Positions 9,731 to 21,096 are shown, counted from the first letter of the stretch. The stretch: 64,000 bases of DNA from Anaerolineae bacterium (GCA_027494055.1 JAOSJO010000027.1:159661-223660); one strand, 5' to 3'. Notes: generated from the letters alone by a model not told the origin. Numbers and translations are program-made.

Positions 9731-9761
9731 AAACGCATGTCCGGCGGGAGAGCGCCCCAAT

Positions 9762-9802
9762 AAAAACGCGGCGACCTGGATGCGCCCTCCATGGCCGCCG
9801 CG
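9762..9802 (-). terminator. Terminator of mmsA
   Basis: Arms CGCGGCG (minus strand, 9796-9802) and CGCCGCG (9767-9773), with a GGCC/GGGC-containing loop and a TTTTT run at 9762-9766. It sits 20 bases past the mmsA stop and insulates proS from mmsA readthrough. Confidence 0.7.
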
Positions 9803-9822
9803 TCGCTGCGGGTTCAGGTCTG

Positions 9823-11277
9823 TCAGAACCAGCGCGTGATGACCACCTTGCGGTCGGTGAAGAAGTTGATGCCGTCGAGGCCCTGCCCGTGCAGGTCGCC
9901 GAAGAACGAGTCTTTCATCCCCGCGAACGGGAAGGCCGCAATCGGCGCGGCGATGCCGATGTTCACGCCGATGTTGCCCGCCTGCACGCGATACTGAAAC
10001 TCGCGCGCCCACTTGCCGCTGGCGGTGAAGATCGACGCGGCGTTGCCGTAGGGGCTGGTATGGAGCACGTCAACCGCCTCGTCGAAGTCGTCCACCTGCA
10101 TGATGCTCAGCACCGGGCCGAAAATCTCGTCCTGGATGATCGGCATCTCAGGCGTCGTCTTGTCGAAAATGGTCGGCCCGACGAAGTAGCCGTTGGGATA
10201 CCCGTCCACCTTGATGCCGCGCCCATCCAGCAGCAGTTCCGCGCCGGCATCGACGCCCTGCTGGATGTAGTTGCAGACGCGCTCAAGCGACTTCGCCGAG
10301 ATCACCGGCCCCATCTGCGTCCCCTGGTCCATGCCGTTGCCGATCTTGAGTTGGCGCGCGGCCTCGACGAGTTTCTCCCTGAGCGGTTCGTAGCTGTCGC
10401 CCACCGCCAGCACCACCGACCCGGCCAGGCAACGCTGCCCGGCGGTGCCGAACGCCGAGGTCATGATGGCGGCGACGGTGCGGTCCATCACCGCGTCGGG
10501 CATGATCGTCAGGAAGTTCTTCGCCCCGCCCTGGCACTGCGCGCGCTTGCCGTGCGACGTCGCCATCTGGTAGACGTGCCGGGCGACGGGCGTCGAGCCA
10601 ACGAACGACACGCCGACCGTGTCCGGGTGCTGGAGCAGCGCCTCGGCGGCCACGCGGTCGCCGTTGACCAGGTTCACCACGCCCGGCGGGAAGTCCGCCT
10701 CGTCGATCAGGTCAAACATCCTCGCCTGCGTGAGTGGCGTCTGCTCCGACGGCTTGACGATGTACGTGTTGCCGCACGCGATGGCGTAGGGCATGAACCA
10801 GAACGGCACCATCGCCGGGAAGTTGAACGGCGCGATGGCGAAGAACACGCCCATCGGCTGGCGGATCGCGTATTCGTCGATGCCGGTGGCGACGTCCTCC
10901 AGGTTGTAGCCCATCATCAGGTAGGGGATGGCCGCCGCGCCCTCCACGTTCTCGATAGCGCGGCGCACCTCGCCGCGCGCCTCGTCGAGTATCTTGCCGT
11001 TCTCCTCCACGATCTGCCGCGCGAGGTCCTCGAAGTTCTCCTCCATGGCCTCCTTGAGCCGGAACATCGCGCGGGCGCGCGTGTAGGGCGGGGTTTCGCG
11101 CCACTCCTGGAAGGCGTCCTTCGCCGCCTGCACCGCCTGATCGACCTCCGCCGCCGTTGAGAGCGGCACCTGGGCAATCGTCTCGCCGGTCGCGGGGTTG
11201 CGCACGTCGAGCGTGCGATCAGACTCGGAGGGCACCCACTCGCCGTCGATGTAGTTTTCGAGGATGTTTACGCTCAT
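9823..11277 (-). CDS. mmsA: Methylmalonate-semialdehyde dehydrogenase (CoA-acylating)
   Basis: About 484 residues from ATG 11277 (AGGGAG upstream; the frame stays open another 18 codons, but that part is not protein-like). It is an aldehyde dehydrogenase of the MMSDH branch: YIDGEWVPS at the N-terminus, cofactor segment around NFPAMVPFWFMPYAI, nucleophile motif GQRCLAGS with Cys, and the family-specific end FFTDRKVVITRWF. The branch oxidises methylmalonate or malonate semialdehyde to propionyl- or acetyl-CoA with NAD+ and CoA in valine, beta-alanine or inositol breakdown. The frame is intact. No pathway partner lies next to it, so the role is by family only. Confidence 0.92.
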   Translation of the reverse strand: MSVNILENYIDGEWVPSESDRTLDVRNPATGETIAQVPLSTAAEVDQAVQAAKDAFQEWRETPPYTRARAMFRLKEAMEENFEDLARQIVEENGKILDEARGEVRRAIENVEGAAAIPYLMMGYNLEDVATGIDEYAIRQPMGVFFAIAPFNFPAMVPFWFMPYAIACGNTYIVKPSEQTPLTQARMFDLIDEADFPPGVVNLVNGDRVAAEALLQHPDTVGVSFVGSTPVARHVYQMATSHGKRAQCQGGAKNFLTIMPDAVMDRTVAAIMTSAFGTAGQRCLAGSVVLAVGDSYEPLREKLVEAARQLKIGNGMDQGTQMGPVISAKSLERVCNYIQQGVDAGAELLLDGRGIKVDGYPNGYFVGPTIFDKTTPEMPIIQDEIFGPVLSIMQVDDFDEAVDVLHTSPYGNAASIFTASGKWAREFQYRVQAGNIGVNIGIAAPIAAFPFAGMKDSFFGDLHGQGLDGINFFTDRKVVITRWF

Positions 11278-11440
11278 TTGCTGCTCCCTTGATAACTGCG
11301 ACTCGGATCCGGACAGCGCGCCCTGGCGCATCGACGCAGCATCAACCGCCGTCCGGGTCGTCCGTGACCTGGCATGATTTTATCGCCGCCCCCGCTTTGT
11401 AAAGCGCGCACGCCGGCGCGTGCAGTCGGGTGCAGGTGAT

Positions 11441-11950
11441 TTACAGAGATAGGAGCGGGATGCCGTTCTTGGGGCGTTTCCGTTGCGCGCGGAATGCGGC
11501 GATCTGCGCCGCGTGCTCGCGCTTGTGGCCGTAGATCGTGTCCACGATGAAGTCTTCGAGGTCGCAATCCGCCCCAAAACAGGGGAGGGCGCCCTTCCGA
11601 CGCCGCGCGGCTTCCGGCGTCTGGGCGAGTTGTGCCAGCGCCTCGTTGCCACCCTGCGCGTAGTCGACCCAGACCGCGCCGACCGTCATGGCGTGGCGCG
11701 CGGCGACTTCAGCGTCGTTGAACGCCTCGCGGTCCTTGACGAACCGGTCCAGGGCCGGGGTGGGGCCGTCGTTGAGCAGCGCACGCAGCGCCTCGACGAG
11801 CAGGTGTTCGAACCCGGCCAGGTGCGCGATGATGTCTTTCACCGACCAGACGCCGGCCACGCCGAGGGTGTACCAATCCGCCTCCGGCAAACCCTCGACC
11901 GCGGCTTCGACCGCGCGATGCCCGTTCTTCAAGATAGCCAGGGCGTCCAT
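11441..11950 (-). CDS. DinB/ClbS-like four-helix-bundle protein
   Basis: About 169 residues from ATG 11950, with AGGAGG seven bases upstream. The sequence follows the DinB-superfamily pattern: GVWSVKDIIAHLAGFEHLL (first metal-type His) and, near the C-terminus, IYGHKREHAAQIAAFR (two more His). This spacing matches the His triad that holds a metal in DinB, ClbS/DfsB and mycothiol-dependent enzymes. The superfamily includes thiol transferases and hydrolases; the specific reaction cannot be read here. It is alone, divergent from the formate dehydrogenase operon. Confidence 0.8.
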   Translation of the reverse strand: MDALAILKNGHRAVEAAVEGLPEADWYTLGVAGVWSVKDIIAHLAGFEHLLVEALRALLNDGPTPALDRFVKDREAFNDAEVAARHAMTVGAVWVDYAQGGNEALAQLAQTPEAARRRKGALPCFGADCDLEDFIVDTIYGHKREHAAQIAAFRAQRKRPKNGIPLLSL

Positions 11951-12151
11951 CGATGGCCTCCTCATACGTATGACTATCGAGTCCCGTGCGCCCGCGCCGG
12001 CGCGCGCCACATGGTCGGCAAGCGACGGTCTGGTCGCCGGGGTGGCCGGCGGCGGTCCGCCATGCTCACTGTACCCCGCCGCCGTCTAGAAATCGTCTAC
12101 CATTGCGGTCTGAATTTGACCTTCTGTCACTCAAAATGCGCAGGTTGTCAC

Positions 12152-12180
12152 TGTAGTGGCTGGTGCGAGCGTGCTAGAAT
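12152..12180 (+). promoter_or_regulatory. Possible promoter of the formate dehydrogenase operon
   Basis: TAGAAT at 12175-12180 forms a fair -10 box about 60 bases before the first gene; the -35 region (TGTAGT at 12152) is poor. A small palindrome CACTGTAGTG overlaps the -35, which could suit an activator-dependent promoter. Confidence 0.35.
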
Positions 12181-12242
12181 GAGGCGTACTGTCGGGATAT
12201 TGCACCCAACCGTCGCCGAATTCTGCGGGAGGGCAACAGCCT

Positions 12243-12857
12243 ATGAACGTGACAGCGAAGCCAGGTGCGGGAGTGAACGCGCAAGAGAACGGAAACACGC
12301 ATGAGGACGGGCGCTACCGGGCGGTTGACGACGCCATCGCCCGCCTGGATTACGCGCCGGACGCCCTGCTGGAGGCGCTCAACGCCGCCCAGGAGTCATT
12401 CGGCCACCTCTCGGAGGAGGCGCTGACCTATGTCGCGCGGCAGCTTGGCGTGCCGCTGAGCCAGGCCTACGCGGTGGCGACGTTCTACGAGATGTACCAC
12501 CTGACGCCGACCGGCGCGCGCCACTGCCTGATCTGCACCGACCCCGCGTGCGCCGTCGCCGGGGCGGAGGCGGTGCTCGCCGCGGCGGAGCAGCACGCCG
12601 GCGCTGACGGCGACGTGCGCGTGCACCGCGCAACCTGCCTGGGCCTCTGCGACCAGGGGCCGGCGGCGCTGATCGACGGGCGCGCCTACGCCAACGTGAA
12701 GGCGGATGCGGTCGCGGCGCTCTTCAACGGGGGAGGCGCAGCGCGCGCGCCTGCAGGTGACGGGCGCGCCGCGCGTCATGACGCGCCTGATCGGCGTGCT
12801 CGACCCGACCGACCTGGACGCACACCGCGCCGAGGGCGCGTTCACCGGCCTGAATAA
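12243..12857 (+). CDS. NuoE-like [2Fe-2S] subunit of NAD-linked formate dehydrogenase
   Basis: ATG 12243 follows GGGAGGG. The first about 160 residues are a thioredoxin-like NuoE/HoxE/FdsG subunit: helical N-terminus LNAAQESFGHLSEEAL, then the cluster ligands CTDPAC and CLGLC (Cys-X4-Cys ... Cys-X3-Cys). It passes electrons between the flavin subunit and the catalytic subunit. The natural domain ends near 12725 (AVAALFNGG). Beyond that the frame reads on to a stop at 12857, but those residues are the out-of-frame shadow of the next gene. So either the gene ends through a base error near 12735, or NuoE and NuoF parts are fused. The absence of other complex I genes points to a soluble formate dehydrogenase. 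Confidence 0.85.
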   Translation: MNVTAKPGAGVNAQENGNTHEDGRYRAVDDAIARLDYAPDALLEALNAAQESFGHLSEEALTYVARQLGVPLSQAYAVATFYEMYHLTPTGARHCLICTDPACAVAGAEAVLAAAEQHAGADGDVRVHRATCLGLCDQGPAALIDGRAYANVKADAVAALFNGGGAARAPAGDGRAARHDAPDRRARPDRPGRTPRRGRVHRPE

Positions 12858-14016
12858 GGCGCTCACCGCCATGACGCCGGAGGACGTGATCGAACAGATC
12901 AAGATGTCCGGCCTGGCAGGGCGCGGCGGCGCGGGGTTCCCCACGGGCCTCAAGTTGCAGTTCACGCGCGCCGCTACCGGGATGCCCAAGTACGTGGTGT
13001 GCAATTTCGACGAGTCAGAGCCGGGCACCTTTAAGGACCGCGTGCTGATGCAGGGCGACCCCTTCCGGACCATCGAGGGCGTGATCCTCTCCGCGTATGC
13101 CGTCGGCGCGACGGAGGGCTTCATCTTCATCCGGGGCGAGTACCCGGAGGCGGCGGCGGTCGTGCAGGAGGCCATCGACACGCTGTATGACGCCGGCCTG
13201 CTCGGCAAGGACATCATGGGCAGCGGCTTCGACTTCGACCTGTCGATCCGGCGCGGCGCGGGCGCGTACATCTGCGGTGAAGAGACCGCGCTTTTCGAGG
13301 CCATCGAGGGCAAGCAGGGTTTCCCGCGCCTCAAGCCGCCCTTCCCCACCACGCACGGCGTCTTTGGCCGGCCCACGGCAATCAGCAACGTGGAGACGCT
13401 GGCGCTGATGCCCGATATCGTGCGCAACGGCGGCGAATGGTTGAAGCAGTGGGGCGGCGGCAAGTCGGTCGGTATCAAGCTGTTCTGCCTCAGCGGGCAC
13501 GTGAAACAGCCCGGCGTCGTCGAGGTCCCCTACGGGACGACGGTGCGCGACCTGGTGGAGCGCTTCGGCGGCGGCGGCTTCGACGGCGCGCCGCAGGCGA
13601 TCTTGATGGGCGGGGCGGCCGGCGGTTTCCTGCACCCGGACAATTTCGACACGCCGCTCACCAACGAGGCGCTGAACCCGCTCGGCGCGCCCATTGGCTC
13701 CGGCGTCGTGATGGTCTTCAACCAGAACGTGGACCTGGGCGCGGTCCTCAAGACTCTCGCCCGGTTCTTCGTGCACGAATCGTGCGGCAAGTGCGTGCCG
13801 TGCCGCGTGGGGACGGTGCAGATTGCCAAGCTCCTTGACAGGATCACGGGCGGGGACGGCGCGCCGGACGACCTGGCGCGGCTTGAGTCGCTGGGCCAGA
13901 TGATGCGGAAGTCCTGCCTCTGCGGGCTGGGTATGTCCGCGCCGAACGCGATGCTGAGCACCCTGGCGCACTTCCGCCCGATGTACGATCGCTTGATCGC
14001 CGGCGGCGGCGCTTAG
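12757..14016 (+). CDS. NuoF-like FMN/NAD-binding diaphorase subunit
   Basis: About 419 residues from GTG 12757 (ATG 12778 is the other choice). Motifs in order: SGLAGRGGAGFPTGLK (FMN site), CNFDESEPGTFKDR, GAGAYICGEETALFEAIEGK (NADH/FMN site), and a C-terminal [4Fe-4S] site ESCGKCVPCR ... CLCGLG. This is the 51-kDa-like flavin subunit that exchanges electrons with NAD(H). The stand-alone NuoF N-terminus is short, so the preceding NuoE-like part may belong to the same polypeptide: with one base removed near 12735 the frames join as FNGGEAQRARLQV. Followed after 61 bases by fdhA. Confidence 0.9.
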   Translation: MTGAPRVMTRLIGVLDPTDLDAHRAEGAFTGLNKALTAMTPEDVIEQIKMSGLAGRGGAGFPTGLKLQFTRAATGMPKYVVCNFDESEPGTFKDRVLMQGDPFRTIEGVILSAYAVGATEGFIFIRGEYPEAAAVVQEAIDTLYDAGLLGKDIMGSGFDFDLSIRRGAGAYICGEETALFEAIEGKQGFPRLKPPFPTTHGVFGRPTAISNVETLALMPDIVRNGGEWLKQWGGGKSVGIKLFCLSGHVKQPGVVEVPYGTTVRDLVERFGGGGFDGAPQAILMGGAAGGFLHPDNFDTPLTNEALNPLGAPIGSGVVMVFNQNVDLGAVLKTLARFFVHESCGKCVPCRVGTVQIAKLLDRITGGDGAPDDLARLESLGQMMRKSCLCGLGMSAPNAMLSTLAHFRPMYDRLIAGGGA

Positions 14017-14077
14017 CTGCCGGGACCGCCATTAACCGGGGCAAGACCCCTTGGATGAAACCGATGGGGAGAGAAGC

Positions 14078-16948
14078 ATGATAACACTGACCATAGACGG
14101 GAATTCCATCCAGGCTGCGCCAGGCACGACCGTGATGGAGGCCGCGCTGGCGCACGGCATCGACATCCCCCGGCTGTGCTACCATCCTGAGCTGAGCATC
14201 TCCGGCAACTGCCGCCTGTGCATGGTTGAGGTGGAAGGCTGGCTCAACCCGACGATCAGTTGCAGCCTGGAGTGCCAGGAAGGGATGGTGGTGCGCACGC
14301 AGAGCGCGCAGCTTACTGCGATCCGCCGGGAGATCCTCGGCCTCCTGCTCTCCGACCACCCGCTGAACTGCCTGGTGTGCGACAAGGCCGGCAGTTGTAT
14401 CCTGCAGAAATACGCCTATGAGGTCGGCCTCGCCGGCACACCTTACCCGGTCGAGGTGGCCCGCCCGCTCCACCAGGACGACAACCCCTTCTTCATCCGC
14501 GACCACCAGTTCTGCATCATGTGCAGCCGGTGCGTGCGCGTGTGTGACGAGGTGGTGGGCGCGCACGCGATTGACATCGCCGGGCGCGGCTTCCACAACC
14601 ACATCGCCACGCCCTTCGACGGCCCGATGATCGATTCCTCGTGCGTCTTCTGCGGAAGCTGCGTGCAGGTCTGCCCGACGGCGGCGCTCCTGCCCGCGTC
14701 GCGCAAGGGCCTGGGCCGCGAGTGGGAGCTGGACCGCATCAAGACGATCTGCGGCTACTGCGGCGTCGGGTGCGAGATCGAGTTCGCGGTGAAGGACGGC
14801 GAAATCCTCTACGCGCGCGGCACGCCCGAAGGCCCGGTCAACGGCGAGTTCCTGTGCACCAAAGGGCGCTACGGCTGGGATTTTGCGGAAAGCCCCGACC
14901 GGCTGACGCAGCCCCTCATCCGGCGCGACCTGGCCTACGCGCTGGGCCTGACCGACACGCCGTGGGCGCTGCCGGAAACCTCGGTGCTTGAGGTGGAGAA
15001 GCCCAACATTGAGGACAGCTTCATCCCGGTGGACTGGGACACCGCGCTCGACGTGACCGCGACGAAGCTCGCCGAGACGGTGCAGACCTACGGCCCCGAC
15101 GCGGTGATGGGCCTTGCCTCGGCGCGCTGCACCAACGAGGAGAACTACCTGTTCCAGAAGCTGATGCGCCTGGGCATCGGCACAAACAACGTGGATCACT
15201 GCGCCCGCCTCTGACACAGCTCAACGGTTGCAGGCCTCGTGAAGGCCTTCGGTAGCGGCGCAATGACCAACTCCATTCGTGAGATTCGCGATGCAGACTG
15301 CATCTTCATCACCGGCTCCAACACGGCGGAGTCGCACCCCGTGCTCAGCTACGAGGTCGTCCGCGCGGCGAAGCGCGGCGCGCACGTGGTGATCCTCGAC
15401 CCCCGGCGCGTGCCACTCGTGGACCACGCGACGCTGTTCCTCCAGGCCAAGCCGGGGACCGACATCTACATCTTCCTGGCGATGATGCACGTGATCGTGC
15501 GCGAAGGCTGGGATGACCAGGCTTTCATCGCCGAGCGGACGGAAGGCTACGACGCATTCGTCGAGGTGCTCAGGCCGTACACGCCGGAGCGCGCCGCCCT
15601 GATGACCGGCGTGCCCATCGAGCAGATCGAGGCGGCGGCGCGCATCTACGCGCTGGGCGAGCGCGCGGACGGGGCGTCCCTCTACGGCGACGGGCGTGGG
15701 CACAGCACCATCCTGTACGCGATGGGCATCACGCAGCGCCGCAACGGCACCGACCTGGTGATGACGCTGGCGAACCTCGCCATGCTGTGTGGGCAGGTGG
15801 GCAAGCCCTCGACCGGCGTCAACCCGCTGCGCGGCCAGTCGAACGTGCAGGGCGCGTGCGACGTGGGCTGCCTGGTGAACGTGCTGCCGGGCTACCAGAA
15901 CGTCACCGACGCGGCGCGGCGCCAGGCCGTCGCCGCGCGCTGGGGCGTCGAAGACCTGCCGGGCGCGGTTGGCCTGACGGTCGTCGAGGCCATGGACGCC
16001 GCCGCGGAGGGCAAAGTGCGCGCCGCCTACATCATGGGCGAGAACCCGATGCTCTCCGACCCGAATACGACCCACGTCGAGGCGGCATTGCGCACGCTCG
16101 ACTTCCTGGTGGTGCAGGACATCTTCCTCAGCGATACAGCGCAACTGGCGCACGTGGTGCTCCCGGCGGCGTCCTCGCTGGAGAAGGACGGCACCATCAC
16201 CAACACGGAGCGCCGGGTGCAGCTCATTTATCCCGTGATCCCGCCGCCCGGCGTGGCGCGCCCCGACTGGGAGATCACCGGCGAGATCGGCGCGCGCCTG
16301 GACGAGCGGCTTGGGCGCGACCGCGACCCCGCCACCTGGCGGTTCCCCTCGACGGCGGCCATCATGGAGGAGATCGCGGCAGTCACACCCATCTACGGCG
16401 GCATCCTGCACCCCCGTCTTGAGGGCGCGGGCCTCCAGTGGCCGTGTCCAAACGCCGACCACCCCGGCACGCCCATCCTGCACACCGCCGCGTTCTCGCG
16501 CGGCAAGGGCTTCTTCAACCTGGTGGAGGCGCAGGACCCCGCCGAGCTTCCCGACGCGGAATACCCGCTGATCCTCTCGACCGGGCGCGTGCTGTATCAC
16601 TATCACACCGGCACCATGACGCGCCGGAGCGCGCCGCTGAACTGGCGCGAGCCGGGCGGGTACGTCGAGATCAACCCCGAAGACGCGGCGGCGGCAGGCC
16701 TCGCGAACGGCGACGAAGTCGTGATCGAGAGCCGGCGCGGCGCGGTGCAGACCTGGGTGAAGGTCAGCACCGACGTGCCGCCGGGGACGGTGTTCATCGC
16801 CTTCCACTGGCGCGAAGCGCCGGCGAACATGCTCACCCAGGATCACACGCTCGACCCGGTGGCGAAGATACCGGAGTACAAGGTGTGCGCGGTGCGCCTC
16901 AAGAAGCCGCACGCAGCGCAGGAGGCCGCAGCGAGCGCCGCCGACTAG
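14078..16948 (+). CDS. fdhA: Selenocysteine-containing formate dehydrogenase alpha subunit
   Basis: 956 residues if TGA 15212-15214 (codon 379) is read as Sec. Start ATG 14078 has GGGGAGAG upstream. Order of parts: [2Fe-2S] ferredoxin domain (Cys in IPRLCYHPE and GNCRLC), NuoG-type His/Cys cluster (HPLNCLVCDKAGSC), two [4Fe-4S] sites (CIMCSRCVRVC; CVFCGSCVQVC), proximal cluster of the catalytic part (CGYCGVGC), then the molybdenum/tungsten bis-pyranopterin domain. The TGA sits in HCARL-U-HSSTVAGL, exactly where formate dehydrogenases have Sec or Cys, and the frame continues unbroken for 577 codons. A SECIS-like hairpin follows at 15233-15247. With the NuoE- and NuoF-like subunits it should oxidise formate with NAD+ or reduce CO2. 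Confidence 0.92.
15212..15247 (+). promoter_or_regulatory. Sec codon (TGA) plus SECIS-like hairpin in fdhA
   Basis: TGA at 15212-15214 is followed by a stem GGCCT (15233-15237) / AGGCC (15243-15247) with a five-base loop CGTGA that carries the GU expected of bacterial SECIS elements. The loop begins 23 bases after the TGA, inside the usual 16-37 base window. The stretch GGTTGCAGG before it also resembles the E. coli fdhF element as I remember it. Confidence 0.8.
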
Positions 16949-16983
16949 GCTTCTGGCGCGCCGCTGCCAGGACGCAGAATCGC

Positions 16984-17010
16984 AGAGGGCGGATCCGAAA
17001 CCCGCCCTCT
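16984..17010 (+). terminator. Terminator-like hairpin after fdhA
   Basis: Perfect 9-bp stem AGAGGGCGG / CCGCCCTCT with a 9-base loop, 36 bases past the fdhA stop; followed by a weak GTTG tract. Confidence 0.5.
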
Positions 17011-17031
17011 GTTGCATCCCGCCTCTCAGAA

Positions 17032-17064
17032 ACCTTCCCGAAAGCTCCAAGCTTTCGGGAAGGT
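17032..17064. repeat. Perfect 15-bp hairpin, copy 2 of a dispersed element
   Basis: Arms ACCTTCCCGAAAGCT and complement, loop CCA. The arms match the hairpin at 5929-5961 base for base, with a different loop. This copy lies between convergent genes (fdhA and the M14 peptidase). Confidence 0.8.
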
Positions 17065-17114
17065 CCGCCGCCGTGCCGATGCCGGAGCGGAGCGTGCCCG
17101 TCTCCGGCGCATGG

Positions 17115-18793
17115 TTACGCCAGCGTCACCGTCGCGCGCACCACGCCCGCCCGGTCGTGGCGGGCGAGGAGCTTGACGTCGCCGCCCTGCGGGGCGCGGA
17201 CCACCCACTCGACCTTGAGGCGGTCGGTCGTCGAATCGTCGTTCCAGTAGCTGAAGGCGGTCTTGCCGGCGCGGCCCTCAAGCTGGCTGAACTCCTCGCG
17301 TAGCTTGCCGGCTTCCAGGGCGGCGCCCTCTGGCAGTTCGATCTCGCAGATCACGCCGCGCGTGAGCTTCTTCTCCAGCGCCTTCTTGGTGACGTAGGTG
17401 GGCAGCCACCCCGTGTTATCGACTACCAGCCGCACGCGGTACGTCCCATCGCCGAGCGCGGTCGCGCTTGCCTCGCGCAGTTCGAGCCGGGGCGAGATCA
17501 GCAGTTGCCAGACGAGCCACGCCGGGAAGGGCGCGATCTCCTTTTCCAGGAAGGCCGGCGGCGGGTTGCGCCAGTACAGCATATCCCAACCGCCAAGCTC
17601 CACTTTCCCCAGTTGCGGGTGCTCGAATTCGTACCACTCCACGTAGCCCTTGCCGTCAAGCTGCTCGTCGTTCCACTTGAGCAGCGCCAGGTCGTGCTCA
17701 AGCGGGTGCTCGCGGAACCACTCGGCGAACTTCGGTTCCGTGATCCCCACCTGGCGGCGCGGGTCCCACAGCTCTGCCGTCCACGCGAACATGCCCCGGT
17801 GCTCGTACATCCAGTCGTCAGAGCCGCCGGTGATGACCTCTTTGGGGTGGTACTTGAAGTCGTGGAAGATGGAGACGTTCGGGTAGCCGGTGAGTTCGGT
17901 TCCTTTCGCGCCAATCTTCTGAAAAATCCACAGGTCCTCTGCCGGGAAGGCCTCGTCGGGCTTCGTCGAGTAAGGGCGCAGCAGCACGGCGGAGAAGGTG
18001 TGAAAGCACACGCCGCCGATGATGTTGTTGTGCGCGCTGATGAAGTCCACCATCGCGCGCACCTCCGGCTCGGAGGCGGGGAAGGGGCCAGCGCCGTGCT
18101 GCTCGTGCTCCTGCCGCCACTCAAAAGGATAGTTGCGGTTGAGGTCAAGGCCCTCTTTCTCTGGCTGAACGCGGATCGTCACGCCGTCGTAGTTCTTGAG
18201 CCGGCCTTCAGGCAGCAGGCGGTAATACGTCCCGCCGTACTCTTCCGGCGCGCGGCGCACCAGCAGGCGCGGGTCGGCGTCGCTCACCTTCCACGCGCCG
18301 TTCGGGTCGGGGATGCGCATGTGCAGGAGACGCCCATCGCCGTCGATGTCCTCCTCGATCAGCCCTCGACCGGTTCCTCGTCGTAGGGGTAGGGGCGCGT
18401 GCTGGAGCGGATGATCTTTGGCCGGTCGGCGAGCGCCCACTCCGCGCCGTCGGGGTTGAGGCGCGGGCAGACGTAGAAGGCGCGCGTGTCGAGGCAGCGC
18501 GTGATGGCCTCGTCGACGCCGTACTGCGCCGTGAGCGTGTGGATGAGGTACAGGCCCATCGTGGAGGGCGAGACCTCCGAGGCGTGGATGTTGCCGTCCA
18601 CCCAGAGGGCGGGCTTCTCCGTGTCTGGCCCGGTGGCGGTGTTCGTCACGGTGGCGAGCCAGATGTCACGCCCCTCGTAGCTCTTGCCGATGGCCTCGAC
18701 CCGGACAAGGTTGGGGAACGCCTCGGCGAAGGCATGCATCAGGCGCGTCAGTTCGTCGTAGCGGTAGTAGCGGTCGAAGCGGATATCAGGCAT
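17115..18793 (-). CDS. M14 family zinc carboxypeptidase
   Basis: About 559 residues from ATG 18793 with GGGAGG eight bases upstream. The N-terminal RFDRYYRYDELTRLMHAF is typical of M14. Zinc ligands are seen in GNIHASEVSPS (His-X2-Glu) and in the later CFHTFSAVLLRPYS; the catalytic Glu is probably in FAWTAELWDP. No signal peptide is seen, so it is probably cytoplasmic. The family releases C-terminal residues or trims peptidoglycan-type peptides. A one-base break near 18360 splits the gene (DEEPVEG, then LIEEDIDGDG); both sides belong to one fold. The C-terminal 120 residues form a beta-rich extra domain. Alone in its transcript. Confidence 0.88.
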
Positions 18794-18955
18794 GATGTGA
18801 ACCTCCCTGGCGTTCATTGAAGAAAGGCAACGGGCTGCGGTCACGGCGCGGACCGCACCGCGCCGCGCCGGCGCGCGCCTGAGCATACCGCATTGCTGCG
18901 CTGCGCGCTCAGGTCTACGGCCCGGTGGGCAGGAAGAGATTCAACTGGTTAGCGT

Positions 18956-18983
18956 AATTCGTGTTATCTGTGGTTCCATTCTT
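18956..18983. repeat. Dispersed 28-base motif, copy A
   Basis: AATTCGTGTTATCTGTGGTT and flanking bases resemble segments at 25453-25480 and 53299-53326, differing mostly by transitions. All three are intergenic. Short and degenerate, so the relation is tentative. Confidence 0.35.
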
Positions 18984-19134
18984 CTTGACGCAACCGCCAG
19001 TGGGGCCGCGCGGCTGAAAGAAGTGGCGGACGCCTAATCCGTACCGAGTTCCTATACACAACAATTGCGGGCGACTTTATCCTAATAATAGATCGCCGAG
19101 GTACTGGTAGTCAATCGAGTTGGCGTAATACTCT

Positions 19135-19167
19135 GAAGAGGCGGCACGCTCCCCCTGCCGCCTCTTC
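19135..19167 (+). terminator. Strong hairpin with no gene in front
   Basis: Perfect 12-bp stem GAAGAGGCGGCA / TGCCGCCTCTTC with a 9-base loop, then TCTTCTCT. It lies in the 535-base gap between the M14 gene (leftward) and fhs (rightward). Nothing ends here on either strand, so it could finish a small RNA transcribed from about 18.9-19.1 kb. No protein-coding frame is convincing in this gap. Confidence 0.5.
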
Positions 19168-19208
19168 TCTTCTCTGCTGCGCGATTGCCATTTGTCGCCC
19201 GCGTTTAT

Positions 19209-19254
19209 GTGACTTGTCACTTGTCAGGTCCGCATTTCGCGCGTTTACTATAAT
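19209..19254 (+). promoter_or_regulatory. fhs promoter region with a small palindrome
   Basis: TATAAT at 19249-19254 is a perfect -10 box 75 bases before fhs; the -35 is weak (TTGTCA at 19221 is too far, 22 bases). Directly upstream is GTGACTTGTCAC (19209-19220), a palindrome with 5-base arms suited to a dimeric activator or repressor. Confidence 0.45.
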
Positions 19255-19328
19255 AATGTGCCACACTGCAACGCCAACGGCGCACCCCATTGTGTAAGCT
19301 TATCCGTTCCAAGCGAGGAGAATGACCC

Positions 19329-21096
<1,768 letters not shown>

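Noticed and set aside
15212..15238. fdhA as two genes or a nonsense pseudogene
   Set aside because: The frame continues without shift, the TGA replaces the known Sec/Cys residue and a SECIS-like hairpin follows.
12243..16948. Respiratory complex I fragment (nuoEFG)
   Set aside because: No other nuo genes, and the catalytic subunit has the Sec/Cys active-site motif of formate dehydrogenases.
15221..17050. Open frame of 609 codons on the minus strand
   Set aside because: Antisense of fdhA; shadow composition. The fdhA motifs on the plus strand are decisive.
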